Positions 8,770 to 19,200 are shown, numbered from the stretch's first letter. The stretch: DNA of 64,000 nucleotides from Akkermansiaceae bacterium (GCA_024233005.1 JACKQE010000005.1:124001-188000); one strand, 5' to 3'. A program made the numbers and translations. Notes: generated from the letters alone by a model not told the origin.

Positions 8770-8871
8770 CCGTGATCTGCTCGATAGTCACTCGCTAACC
8801 GACCCCGTTTTTTTGAGGACGTGGGCGTAGTTCAGACTTCACGAGACGATGGCGGGGGGAGTCGTTGGCAT
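8770..8871 (-). pseudogene. Duplicated hsdM 5' end (truncated second copy)
   Basis: On the minus strand an ATG at 8871 opens MPTTPPAIVS, followed after an indel by NYAHVLK and then a broken D-Y segment. This parallels the true hsdM start at 8672, which reads MSNDSSAIVSKV...NYA.VLK. The two nucleotide segments also align (TGAGGACG...GTAGTTCA and GAGTCGTT on the plus strand). After about 30 codons the similarity stops and unrelated sequence (8673-8770) leads into the intact-length copy. This is a partial tandem duplication or a leftover of a second hsdM allele. Confidence 0.65.
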
Positions 8872-9005
8872 TTCAAGGTTCGTTTCCTTTGCCGCCGAGG
8901 GTTCAGTCGTAGTAGCTAGGTAAAGTAAGGTGCGACACCGGAATAGCTTAACAAGGTTCCAGTATTTGACCTCCTTCAGCTGGGTCAGTAGTGTTCAATG
9001 ATGTA

Positions 9006-9629
9006 TCAACTTAAGTTCAACCAGGGTAAACATGGTGCTGAGATCATATCTTTTTCAATCTCGACTTTGGGAGTGCGGATGGTGGAAAGCGCTAACGCGG
9101 TAGCAGAAATACCGAATTCCGCGTATTCAGTTTGAAAAGCACTTCACGAAGCTTTCCACAGCAGCTTTGGAAGCTGTGAAAGGGGACATGTCAGGATAGT
9201 TGTATCCGACGGAGTTGCAGCTGAATGCGATTAATCGGCCGCCGCCATTTTCGATCATGATTGGGGTCAGGGCATGAGCAGCCGCCATGAGCGTAAATAC
9301 ATGCGAGTTGAGCATGCGGCTAATTTCTGAAATCGGGGTGGCGACCAGTGGTTTGTGAATCCAGAAATCGCCAACGCAGTGAATCATCGAGAACGGTCGA
9401 TCTTCAAAAAAATCCTTTGCTGATTCCGACAATCTAGTTAGGGAAGGTGTTTCGGTCAGGTCAATCCTCGAAGCGATTTTGAAATTCTCCACGGCACGGC
9501 AGAGTGTCTCTCTCTTCGAGCAACCGCCAAAACTGAGACCCCTTGGAGCTTGGCGAGTCCTTGCATGATTGCCTGTCCGATATCTGAGCTAGCACCAAGG
9601 ATCAGAATCTGTGTCGATGTTGTATCCAT
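9006..9629 (-). pseudogene. SDR-family oxidoreductase inside the restriction locus, two frameshifts
   Basis: The ATG at 9629 starts a Rossmann segment with LILGASSDIGQA (glycine-rich cofactor motif). After a frameshift near 9500 the frame continues through DLTETPSL, MIHCVGD, LMAAAHALTP, a Ser strand LIAFSCNSVG, and Y-x-x-x-S-P-F-T-A-S-K. The last is close to the catalytic Tyr/Lys region, with Lys in ASKAAVESF. A single extra T near 9145 ends the frame after KCFSN. One frame over, it resumes EYAEFGISATALALSTIRTPK to a stop at 9006. The region is visibly less GC-rich than the flanks. SDR enzymes are not normal parts of type I systems. Its role is unknown. Confidence 0.65.
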
Positions 9630-9650
9630 CTTATGAATCTTCGTTGCTTT

Positions 9651-10229
9651 TCACTTTGGCTTTAACCCAACGTGAGAATCATGGGCAGAGCCAGGGTTCC
9701 TCACCGGCGTCTGGCCACGAGCACAGTGCGCAAACCACCCTTTCAGTTCGAGGGGCCTTCCGCGAAATCCGGCTCTCGTGACCTCCAGTTGCTCATACCC
9801 GTAAGCCTCGGGCGGACGGTCGGGAGTCCCAGGTTCGTAAATTACATGGTAGGAATAGGCCAACTGCTGTCCGTCATCCTGAATCTCGATAGAACGAGAC
9901 TTGAATGTGAAATCCAGTCCCTTAGACTCGGGCAAGAGACGGAGATTGAGGCAGCTTTGTTTTATCGCAACCGTCTGCCCAGATCCTCCTCCTGTAGAAC
10001 CGTTGCCGATATGAACTTGATCATAGGACGTGCCTCCAATCCACTTACCCGAGAAATCAAGGTCAGGACGCACCCACTTCCAGACGTGAAATTGAATTAG
10101 GTAGCCAGCCACCCCCAGTGCTGTGAGGATGACCCACCGTTGCTCAAAAAAAGTATATTGAAGACAGCAGGGACTATTCACCACACATGGGGCAGGAAGA
10201 ATGAGTAGAGGCTTTCTTAACGTTTCCAT
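9651..10229 (-). CDS. Membrane-anchored beta-rich protein resembling Cap15-type (SMODS-associated) effectors
   Basis: A 192-residue frame is read from the ATG at 10229, which overlaps the end of hsdS (stop at 10174). A hydrophobic helix (VILTALGVAGYLIQF, about 32-48) leads to a beta-rich domain. That domain has DLDFSGKWIGG near 58, QTVAIKQSCLNL near 85, a SRSIEIQDDGQQLAYSYH strand pair near 115, and ELKGWFAHC near 165. The layout (N-terminal membrane segment, then a G-x-W strand, an I-x-Q strand and a YxY strand) resembles Cap15, a CBASS effector with two helices and a beta-barrel. Only one helix is clear here and no CD-NTase gene is in the window, so this is an architectural match only. A GTG about 20 codons downstream is an alternative start. 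Confidence 0.5.
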   Translation of the reverse strand: METLRKPLLILPAPCVVNSPCCLQYTFFEQRWVILTALGVAGYLIQFHVWKWVRPDLDFSGKWIGGTSYDQVHIGNGSTGGGSGQTVAIKQSCLNLRLLPESKGLDFTFKSRSIEIQDDGQQLAYSYHVIYEPGTPDRPPEAYGYEQLEVTRAGFRGRPLELKGWFAHCARGQTPVRNPGSAHDSHVGLKPK

Positions 10230-11720
10230 TGAGTACTGGTGGAGGAATCCCTGAAAATGCAGCGGCAAGCGCAGATTGTCGGAGGCGGTTGGAGCGGGTG
10301 ATTTGGCGGTCGAGTTCGGCTTCGAGGTGGTCGATGGCGGTGGTGCGAGCTTCGACTTCGGCGACGATCTGGTGTTGCTCGGCGAGGAGGTGGGAGGAAG
10401 ACCGCTGTTGATCAGGTTGGTCAGAAGCTCAGATGCGGCCTTCCTTGGCCATACATCCACTTCTCGGGCGAAGGTCTTGGCCGTGTTCCTCGGAGTTCAT
10501 ATAGAGCTCCAAGTAATTCGCGGTTGCCGACTCGACGGGGCGCAGAAGGGCAACGCTCTGGCAGACGTAATAATCATCGAAGCCCTTGTCGACGCGGCAG
10601 ACGTCGCCTGTGTTTGCACCTACGATTGTAATCAGTAGATCATTCTCGGCGACCTTCGACCTTGCCTTGTCTCGGTCGCCATCAGGAGGTGCCACTCGAA
10701 CAACAGGTGTGGAATGAAATTTCAGTGGGCGCACGTTCTGCGCCATTACGAACACCGCGTAGCCGTCGTCCGTATAATACTTCGTCCAGTCCCGTGATCC
10801 GCTGGTGATGTGGCATGTAAGCGCATCCATCGATGCGATCTGCCAGTTCGATGGTGGGCTTCGGTCGAAGGCATCGTTCGGTTCGACAGGTTCCTTGTAC
10901 TTCCCTCTCCCGTCCCACATCTCCCGCCGCAATTTCAGAATCCGCTCCAGCAGCGCGTCTGCTGGTTCTGTGAGGAGAGTGGCAGAGGCATCCTGCCTCT
11001 GATCCTTGTCTGAAGAACTGAGGCGGGACGCCTCAGCCGCGTTTTGTTCCCGCCATTCCCGCGTGAGCTCCCCGGTGACGGCGGCGGCGAGGACGGATTG
11101 GCGGTAGCGTTGGAGTTGGGCTCTGGCGTGGCGCAAGGCGGCGACGCCGGCGTCGAGCCGCGAAAAGAGTTCCTCAATCCGTGCCACGATGCGGCGTTGT
11201 TCGGGGAGGGGTGGGAGTGGGATGTCGTGTTCCTCAATAAAGACCTTTGGAACGCGTTGAAGTCCAACTGCGCCCGTCATGTGCCTTTCTGCCTCTCTGC
11301 GAAATCCCTGTTGGATGATGTAATAGAATAGAAACTCGGACATTAAGTTGTCCTTCCGGGCGAAGCGAGTAGAACTCAGTAGAACCAAAATCCGATTCCG
11401 TTGGTGAGACCACGAACTGCAGCGGCCTTTCACGTTTTCCATGCAAGGCGTGACCTTGGCAAAAGTCACATCACCGTCTCGCATCGGCGTATAACCCTTT
11501 TTGACCTCGCCGACCTTCTTGTTTCGGGCGGGGCAGAAGCGTCCACTTTCCGCCTCAACGCATTTCATCAGGACAAATGATGCAAAGAGTATCGTCGTCC
11601 TAGCTCGTCCTTCAGCGAGCGAGGTTGATGTCTGCAACTTCGCCTATGCGAGAGATGATCAATTTTCCGGTAATTCCTCATTACCACCAACGCCTCGTTA
11701 ATTTCTTCAATAATAGGCTC
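10174..11720 (-). pseudogene. hsdS: Type I restriction-modification specificity subunit, frameshifted at both ends
   Basis: The minus strand holds a long uninterrupted stretch (11637-10429, about 400 codons) of HsdS. The first target-recognition domain contains FAKVTPCMENVKG. The central conserved helix contains IPLPPLPEQRRIVARIEELFSRLDAG, followed by QSVLAAAVTGELT. The second recognition domain contains WTKYYTDDGYAVF and ITIVGANTGDV. The N-terminus (ELPEN, then IISRIGEVADINL) lies in another frame near 11700-11640. The C-terminus (INSGLPPP...QIVAEVEARTTAIDHLEAELDRQI) continues in other frames to a stop at 10174. HsdS recognises the bipartite DNA target for the methylase and the endonuclease. 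Only a few indels are needed, fewer than in hsdR or hsdM. Confidence 0.9.
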
Positions 11721-11929
11721 ATAGCTTCCTTACCGAAGAGGCGATTTGCCACAGCAGAGGGATGGCTCTATGAAAATCCATGCACTGCCGGGCGTCAAAA
11801 TAGGCGGCGGCGATGGCGAAGAACGCGGTTGCGGGGTTTATCCAGCTTCTGACGACATCGAGCAGAAGCCGCGTTGGATACCAGTGAAGCCGTGTGCAAA
11901 CTCATCGTCATTCTTGGGCGCGCCCGATT

Positions 11930-12350
11930 GATGGGAATCTTCTTCTTTGATTTCACCACCTTTTTGGCTCCAGTCTTCGGGTCGATGAACGAAATCGACG
12001 GGAGCGAGATCATGCCATGAGGACCGCGTGCGAGTGAGATTCGCGAAGCATTTCGCGACACGCGCCGGAACAGAATCGAGGAGGCTCCGGTGACGCGGAT
12101 AAGGCTCTCTGCGGTCTTCCGGGAAGGCTGCGGCAACACGGAAACTTCCGACGGCCTTGAGACGACCGGTGTAGGGCTGGGAGGCGCGTGCCCCGTCGCC
12201 GCCAAACTCCAACGGTCGAAAGATTAGTCTCCACACTCTCGGATCGCTGTCAGGCGGACCACTCGCGATGGCAAGAGAGGTTGAGCGGGATCTCAGACGC
12301 CTCGGATTCCGGGCGACCAATTGAATCTCGATAAACTCCTGGGAGAGGAT
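11930..12350 (-). pseudogene. SecB-like chaperone remnant, frameshifted
   Basis: Combining minus-strand frames gives QEFIEIQLVARNPRR, then YTGRLKAVGSFRV, then IRVTGASSILF, and finally ARGPHGMISLPSISFIDPKTG. This order parallels SecB: an N-terminal strand, a G-x-F-R-(V/I) strand, a helix with the segment before the conserved R-G, and the closing 'L-x-P-x-x-F' strand. SecB-like chaperones occur in toxin-antitoxin-chaperone (TAC) modules, where they stabilise a HigA-type antitoxin. The gene directly follows an XRE-type regulator, as in TAC loci. The match is by motif order only and the gene is broken, so it is probably not functional as written. Confidence 0.5.
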
Positions 12351-12362
12351 GGCGGAGAAGGA

Positions 12363-12696
12363 CTAAGCGGCGTCAGCATTGTCTTCCAGAGCGTCTGGGC
12401 CGACGGGTTGAACTGAATCTGAAGGTGAGGAGCTTGGGCTGTGGGCGCACAGAAGGCGTCGTGGACTTCATCTGTCTGACAGGTCGCGAAATGGGCGGCA
12501 TATCCGTCCAGCACAAGTGCTGGGTGCAGGTCAGCGCCCGCGCGGCCCGCCCAGACCGAGCGTCTCGATCGTGGATTATTCGCCCGGAAGGAAGAATCGA
12601 GGTGACCCGGGACGGCACCTGCGCGTCCATGCGCTTCGCCAATTCACTCCGGCTGATTCCCTGAGATTTCATGGGGGTGAAGTTCCTCACAATCAT
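12363..12696 (-). pseudogene. XRE-type helix-turn-helix regulator/antitoxin, frameshifted
   Basis: From the ATG at 12696 the minus strand reads MIVRNF, then ISRSELAKRMDAQ and PSRVTSIL, the first helices of a Cro/C1-type HTH. The next frame gives NNP followed by a helix ending ADLHPALVLDG, the usual sequel in antitoxin-like XRE proteins (N-N-x-T-I-x-T-L). A C-terminal stretch ends near a TAG at 12363. At least two indels interrupt it. Being immediately upstream of the SecB-like remnant suggests an antitoxin or autoregulator. No HigB-type toxin was recognised upstream. Confidence 0.55.
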
Positions 12697-13412
12697 GAGG
12701 TTTGCGGTATTCGGCTTCGGCGGCGATGGACGGAGTCAGCAAAGTTTGCCGACTGGGTTGTCTCCTTTGCGGCGTTGGATGGTGACGTTCGCTGGTTCGA
12801 TCGTAAGGGCAGCTCCCTGCTGAATGAGGAAGAAAAATCGGTCGTGGGCGTTTTGCGCTTTTTGATATCGTGGTTTTGCTCCTTTTGGTATTCCTTCTTT
12901 CCCCGTTCGTCAGGAAAACGAAGCGTCTCTCCCGAAAAGAAAACAGTAGAGCCAGATCCGGATCGGGTGCGGAACTCGCCGTCCTTTAAAGTAGTCGAGA
13001 ATTTCAAACTCTCTCTGGGGACGACACAGTCCAACGTCGCTGAGAGTCGGATTTGGCCATCGAGGATCTGAAAGCCTTTGCATTGTAGTTTTTCCAAGTC
13101 TAAGAGAAAATCGAGCAGGGCATTTGCCGTCCAGTTCCGACCGCAATTCTCAGGAGGGCCCCAACTTTAACACAGTAGGCGATGATTTCCAACTGTTTTT
13201 TTCACTTTTATGTGAAACGCGCGTTAATTTGTCGGCCTCAAGCCACGAGGACGGCATTGAGTTCCCTCAATGATCTCCCTTTGGATCGCCGCCGAAGGCT
13301 TTGCGCGCAATGCAAGGAACTCCTCGTCCAGATCGACGCTCTGCCGAACGTCGAGGTAGGCGTCGTGATCACTCCGTGGCAAAGGCTCCGTTGGGGGGCG
13401 ATGTAGTTTTGA
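12697..13412 (-). other. Unassigned stretch between hsdR and the XRE remnant
   Basis: About 700 bp with no gene I recognise. On the minus strand, frames around 13097-12700 have protein-like segments (KLQCKGFQILDGQIRLSATL and, in another frame, LTPSIAAEAEYRK), which may be a broken gene preceding the XRE regulator. The right part (13170-13240) is A+T-rich and looks like a promoter region. If a toxin gene of a TAC-like module existed, this is where it would lie, but I see no toxin motif. Confidence 0.35.
13164..13192 (-). promoter_or_regulatory. Possible sigma70-type promoter
   Basis: On the minus strand TTGGAA (13192-13187) and TAAAGT (13169-13164) are separated by 17 bp within an A+T-rich stretch. 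Both boxes match consensus at four of six positions. It would drive the unassigned stretch, the XRE remnant and the SecB-like remnant. This is a weak prediction by eye. Confidence 0.25.
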
Positions 13413-16018
13413 TCACTTCAGGCCAAAGTGCCGCTGCGCGCTCCGGTGAAGCGCGCGCCGTGTAGAGCGAGCCATTGCTGGTAGCGGGTTTCGACAAGTT
13501 CCGGAAACGGCGCGAGCCGTGACCTCAGGATCAACCGCGCGAACCAGGGTGATCCAGGTTCGTCAGGACCTTCACGGGGTCGGCGGTGAGGGGCGCTTCT
13601 CCAGGTGTTCGTAAGCTTTCCACACCTCGGCAGGGGCGATGTGGTAGGGCAGCCGGCCGACGGCCTCGGCGAGGTCGCGGGTTCCTCGTAAACGAGATGC
13701 CGCTTCGCGTGGGGTTTGTTGTAGAGGATCTGGAGGCGGTGATTTCGTCTGATTGTCTTCGAGAATTGTTTCCACGGGTGACGAGCTGCCGGGCCTTTTC
13801 CTCGTCGTAGCCCGCGCTGATAGAGGTGTCGCCGGTGGGGTGGTCGATCGTGATGTTATACGGCGTTTCCGCTTCGAGAGCAGATCGCGGAGGGCGGGAT
13901 TCCGAGGCCAGCGGTTGGCGGCCTCGTTGGCGAGAACTTCGGCGGCAGCTTTCAATTGTTCGTCCAGGTGGGCTCCAGACCGGTCCGGTGACCCCGGCGA
14001 CAGCGCAGGCTTTGATCTCGTCAGGTCGGTGGCCTTGATGGGGGCGGCGGCGATCTGACTGACGGACAGACCGCCGGAGACTTTGGCGATTTCCTCGCGG
14101 TCGGCTGGCTGAGCATGCGGTCGAGGCGCGCAGGCGGCTGGCAGCAGTGGTGAGTAGCCTCATCCGCGAGGCGCCCATGGCGATGCCGAGCAGAAGCTGG
14201 TCGAAGGCGACGGAGGGCTTGCTCTCCATCAGGCGGGAGTCGGTCTTGTCCGGACTCGGTGACATGACGGCATCGACAGCGAGGACAAAGCGGGTTTCCT
14301 CCGCATCCGGCGTGACACTGGCGAGGGCGTCGGGATCGATGGTTCAGGTGCCCGCCCTTTCATCTGCTCAGCGGTAGAGCTGGGAGCGGACATCGCGCAG
14401 GAAGAGGGGAGCGCACTCCACGAGGCGATGTCGGTGCCGGTGGCGATCATGTCGACGGTGACGGCGATGCGGAACTCGGGGGCGGTGCGGAAGGCCTTGA
14501 TGATGTCCTCGGATTTCCCGCTGGCCCGGTAGGTGACCTTTTTGCAGAAGTCGTTCCTTGCCAGACTCCGTGCGGACAATGTCGACGATGTCTCCTCAGC
14601 GTGGCTGTCGTCATGGCGAAGATGAGGTCTTGGGCACCCGGGTTCGTCCGGACCCAAAGCTGGCACAGGTGGGACGGTCGGTGAAGATCGGTGAAAGAGT
14701 TTTCCCGGAAGAGTCCGGATGACGGTGCGGATCTGATCGGGGACGACGACAGAGCAGTCGAGCTGGGTTTTTCTGGAAGGTTTCCTCGGCTTCCTGGGTT
14801 CCCAGCGCTTCGCCCGGGTGAGGCGATCGCGCTTCTGGTAGTCGTGGCCCGCCTTGACGGTGACGCCGTTCTCGGAGACTTCAGTTTTGATCCGGTAGAT
14901 GTCGTAGCCGACGTTCACGCCATCGGCGACATGCACATAGAATTGTTCGGCGGGGTTCCGGTCCGAAGAATCCGAGCGTGGCCTTGCTGGGAGTGGCGGT
15001 GAGGCCGATGAGGAAGGCGTCGAAGTATTCGATGACCTGCCGCCAGCAGGTTGTAGATGGAGCGGTGGCATTCGTCGACGATGACGAAGTCGAAGGACTC
15101 GATGGGGATCTTCGGATTATGAAAGTGACGGGAATTGGCTCCTTGCCAACCCGTCGCTCCGGCGACTTCGTAACCGGGTGCTCGTCGGCTTCGTCGTCGA
15201 AGGTAGCGTTTCCGGAGAGCTGGAGTAGAGGCGCTGGATGGTGGAGACGGTGACCTTGCAAACAGGATCGATGCCACTTTGGCCCGACATCTGGACGTTA
15301 TGAAGGTCGACGAACTTGCGTCCGTCGTCGGGGGGTGGTGCTGGAATTCATTGACGGTCTGGCGGCAGTTGCCCCGGTCGACGAGGAAGGAGGATGCGTT
15401 TCGCTCCGGCGTGCTTGATGAGCCGGTGGACCTGGGTGACGGCGGTGAAGGTCTTGCCGGCGCGGTGGCCATCTGGATGAGCGCGGGGGCGATTGGCGGC
15501 GAGGGTTTCTCGAGGCTGGTGACGGCGGTAAATCGATCTGGCAATCGCGGAGCGGGCGGTGTTCCAGTTCGGGGAACTGCCTGAGCCAGGCGCGAAGGGT
15601 GTCAGGCTGCTGGACGAGTTCGAGGAGATGCCCGGGCATGAAAGGCGAAGACCGGGCGCGAGCAGGAGGTCGGGGGTCGCGCTGGTCTCGAAAAGAATTC
15701 GTCTCGATGCCGGTGGACTCGTAGGTGAAGGGCGGCGGATCGGCCCATCGCTGGGGAATCCAGTTCTTCGCGGCGGTATAGCGCTGGCTCTGCTCCAGCG
15801 ACGCGCCAGAGAGGTCGTGCCGGCTTTCTTGGCCTCGAACTGGGCTTGCCATCGACAAAAAAGGACGTAATCGGCCGGACCGCCCTGGGACTGCATCTCG
15901 CGGACGAAGCTCAGCACCAGCGGAAGGTTGAGCTCGTCCAGACTCTGCACGATCCAGCCAGCGGCGCTCAAGTGAGCGTCAGCTGGATGCAGGCGGTCTG
16001 TTCCGGAGTGGCAGGCAT
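13413..16018 (-). pseudogene. hsdR: Type I restriction enzyme endonuclease/helicase subunit, multiply frameshifted
   Basis: Translating the minus strand across frames gives an ordered HsdR. The start is MPATPEQTA at 16018. Next come the nuclease-domain signature GPADYVLF and FEAKKAGTTS, and then the Walker A region (GAGKTFTAVTQVHRLIKHAGAKRI and FLVDRGN). The helicase motif VIVDECHRSIYNL (DECH box) and LIGLTATP follow, then EQFYVHVADGVNVGYDIYRI, VTVDMIATGTDI, EQMKGR and PYHIAPAEVWKAYEHLEK. HsdR translocates DNA and cleaves it far from the recognition site. I count well over ten frame changes, mostly small deletions. The exact 3' end is uncertain; a stop lies near 13413. Confidence 0.9.
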
Positions 16019-16289
16019 CGAGAGTTCGGAAAATTCCCGCAGAAGGCTCCATATCGCTGGCTTCCCGCAATCCAGTCCTCGGATCCCTGTGGAACTGAGA
16101 GCATCAAAGGACGGCACTGATGGAAGAGAGTGGATCACAACCGGAGTCTCTGGCCGCGAGGGTATCATTCCAAACCGGTGGCAGCAATGAAACAGCGGGT
16201 CAGGAATCTTCTGCTGGGCACTCCTGGGCTGCCACCTGTGCTCTCTCGTCGTGCGCCTTCTCGCAGCATGCGGGGTTCCTTCCCCCGGG
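16019..16289. other. Intergenic region between mfd and hsdR remnant
   Basis: This 271-bp region separates the mfd stop from the hsdR start and probably carries the hsdR promoter. I see no gene, clear terminator hairpin or attachment-site repeat. The mfd end is intact, so the damaged zone stops within this interval. Confidence 0.3.
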
Positions 16290-19200
16290 TCACATCTCCT
16301 TGACCCATTCCAGCGCGTGCTTCAGCTTGGCTCCGTTGGTTTTCCCGGTGAGGCGGGGGAATTTTCCTTCGATCTGGAGGTAGCTGCCTTTTTTCATGAC
16401 CATCAGCTTGCCGTCGCGGATCTCGAGCGAGGAAGCGCCCCGCCGGGAGGCCCGGATTTTCAGCTCCGTGAGGAGGAGGAGGTGCGCGGCGGCGTCGGGG
16501 AGACGGCCGAACTGGTCCGTCCAGTCGCGTCGCAGCGACTCCAGCTCCTCGACCTGGGTGGCTTCGGCGAGCTGGCGGTAGGCGGTGATGCGGAGCCGGG
16601 CCCCGGGCATGTAAGAGGCGGGGATGTAGGCGGGGAGCAGTCCCGCCGGGTGGGCGAGATACTGGGCCTCGTTGGTGCAGAGGAAATCGATGTGGACCGA
16701 GAGATCGACCCGTTCCCCGGCGTCCTCGCCCTTGAGCCGGTTGACCGACTGCTTGAGGAGCTGGCAGTAGAGGTCGAACCCGATCGCGGCGATGTGGCCG
16801 CTCTGCTGGGTGCCAAGGAGATTGCCCGCGCCCCGGATCTCGAGGTCGCGCATCGCGATCTTGAATCCGGCGCCGAGAGAGCTGTATTCCTTGATGGCAT
16901 TGATGCGCTTGCGGGCGTCGCCCACGGTCATCAGGTCGCGCGGCAGCATGAGATAGGCATAGGCCCGGCGGTCCGAACGCCCGACGCGGCCCCGCAGCTG
17001 GTAAAGATCGGCGAGACCGAAGCGGTCGGCCCGGTCAATGATGATGGTGTTGGCATTGGGAATGTCGACGCCGCTCTCGATGATGGTCGTGCAGACGAGG
17101 ACATCGATCTCCTGCCGGACAAAACGGCTCATGACGTCCTCGAGTTCCTCGTCCTCCATCTGGCCGTGGCCGACCCCGACGCGGACTCCGGGAACGAGCT
17201 GGGTGACGAGGTGGGCCATTTCATCGATCGTGGAAACCCGGTTGTGGAGCAGGTAGACCTGTCCCTGGCGGGCCAGCTCGCGCTCGATGGCCGTTTTCAT
17301 GACCTTCTCGTCGAACGGGCAGATCGAGGTCTGGACCGGGATGCGGTTTGGCGGCGGGGTGTCGATGGTGGACATGTCCTTGACCCCCATGAGCGAGAGA
17401 TACAAGGTGCGCGGGATCGGCGTGGCCGACAGGGTCAGCAGATCGACGAGGTGGAACATGTCCTTGAACCGCTCCTTGTGTTTCACCCCGAACCGCTGCT
17501 CCTCGTCGATCACGACCAGTCCGAGATTCTTAAACCGGATGTCCTTGGAGATCAGCCGGTGGGTGCCCACGACGATGTCGACGGCCCCGCTGGCGAGGTC
17601 GGCGAGGGTCTGGCGCTGCTCCTGCGGGGTGCGGTAGCGGCTGAGGAGATCGATGCGGACGGGGAAGTCCGACATGCGCTCGCGGAACGTTTGCCAATGC
17701 TGCTGGGCCAGCACCGTGGTGGGGGTCAGGATGGCGACCTGGCGTCCCCCCATGACCGACTTGAAGGCCGCCCGGATCGCGACCTCGGTCTTGCCGAAGC
17801 CGACGTCGCCGCAGATCAGGCGATCCATCGGGAGCGGGCTTTCCATGTCCCGTTTGGTCTCGGCGATGGCGCGCAGCTGGTCGGGCGTTTCCTTGTGGAT
17901 GAAGGCGTTCTCGAACTCCCACTGCCACTTGTTGTCCGGTTCGTGGGAGAGGCCGGTGTCGGTCTGGCGCCGGGCCTGGATCTGGAGCATGCGGGCGGCA
18001 TAATCCATGATCGAGGCCTCGGCCTCGCGCCGGGTCTTGGCCCAGCGTTTCCCGCCGAGTTGTCCCAGCTCGGGACCCTTGCCGGCCCCGGCGCCGATGT
18101 AGCGCGAGACCAGATGAGCCTGGTCGAGCGGGACATAGAGACGGGCCTGGTCGGCGTACTGGATTTCGAGCACCTCCTCGGTGCGGGATCCCTCGCGGGT
18201 CTGGGTTTCCCGGGATCGGATGCCGAGGAATTTCCCAATGCCGTAGTCGAGATGAACGACGAAGTCCCCGCGGGCGAACTGGGTAATGCTGGCGTGGTCG
18301 GAGAGGGCGCGGCGTTTCGCCTCCTTCTGGAAACGTCGCCGGACGCGCTGGTGCTGGTAGCGCCCAAAGATCTCGGCATCGGAGAGCACCGCGAGACGGG
18401 CGGCGGGCACGGTGAACCCCCGGCTGAGGGTGCCGAAGAGCGACAAGAGGCGCCCCTCCGCGAGGTGGCCGGCATCGACCAGTTCGGTGAAGCGGTCGAT
18501 CTCGCCCTGGGAATTGAACGCCATCGCCACCGTCCAGCCGTCGGCTTTCCAGGCACTCATCTGGGCGGCGAACTGCTCCCGTTTCTGCTCCTGGAGGATG
18601 AAGTCGCCGGCCTCGAACGTGCCGGTGGGATTGTCGTGGCAGGCGGTGGAGAAATCCTCCGCCCCGCTGGACTCCGGAGCCGCGCCCGTCATCAGACAGG
18701 CCGCCGCGAGAGGGGTGTGGCATTCCACCGCGACCACGAGATCGTCCGGGCCGAGGTAGTCGGTGAGACGGGATTGGTGCTCGAGATTCGCTTCGCCGAG
18801 GAGAATCTCCACCGAGTCGAGCCGACGCACCGAAGTTTGTTCATCGACATCAAATTCCCGCAGGCTGTCGATGTCGTCGCCGAACAGCTCGATCCGCACC
18901 GGGGCGGGGGACTGCCAGGAAAAGACATCGACAATGCCCCCGCGCACCGCGAACTGGCCGCGCTGGAAGACCTGGGTGGTTTTCTCGTAACCTGCCTCCA
19001 GGAGCTCGGCCGCAAACGCCGCCGGGTCGATGGTTTGTCCGGTCTGGAGCCGGGTGATCTGGTCCGAGAGATGCCCCGGGGCGGGGACATCCTCGTCGAA
19101 GCTGGCCAGGCAGAGCACCACGGGAAGGTCGCGCCGTTCATGGATTTCCCGCAGGGTGGCGAGACGCTCCGCCGCCGTCTCAGGGTCCGGGAGCAGGTCT

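Noticed and set aside
9651..10229. Complete CBASS operon
   Set aside because: No CD-NTase, E1/E2 or JAB gene is visible in the neighbourhood. Only an effector-like architecture is present.
9651..10460. A single 269-codon protein joining the hsdS end and the Cap15-like part
   Set aside because: The first 77 codons are an out-of-frame version of the hsdS C-terminus. The ATG at 10229 gives a protein with one coherent architecture.
12697..13412. HigB-type toxin gene
   Set aside because: No RelE/HigB-like motif could be found in any frame, so a full toxin-antitoxin-chaperone module is not claimed.
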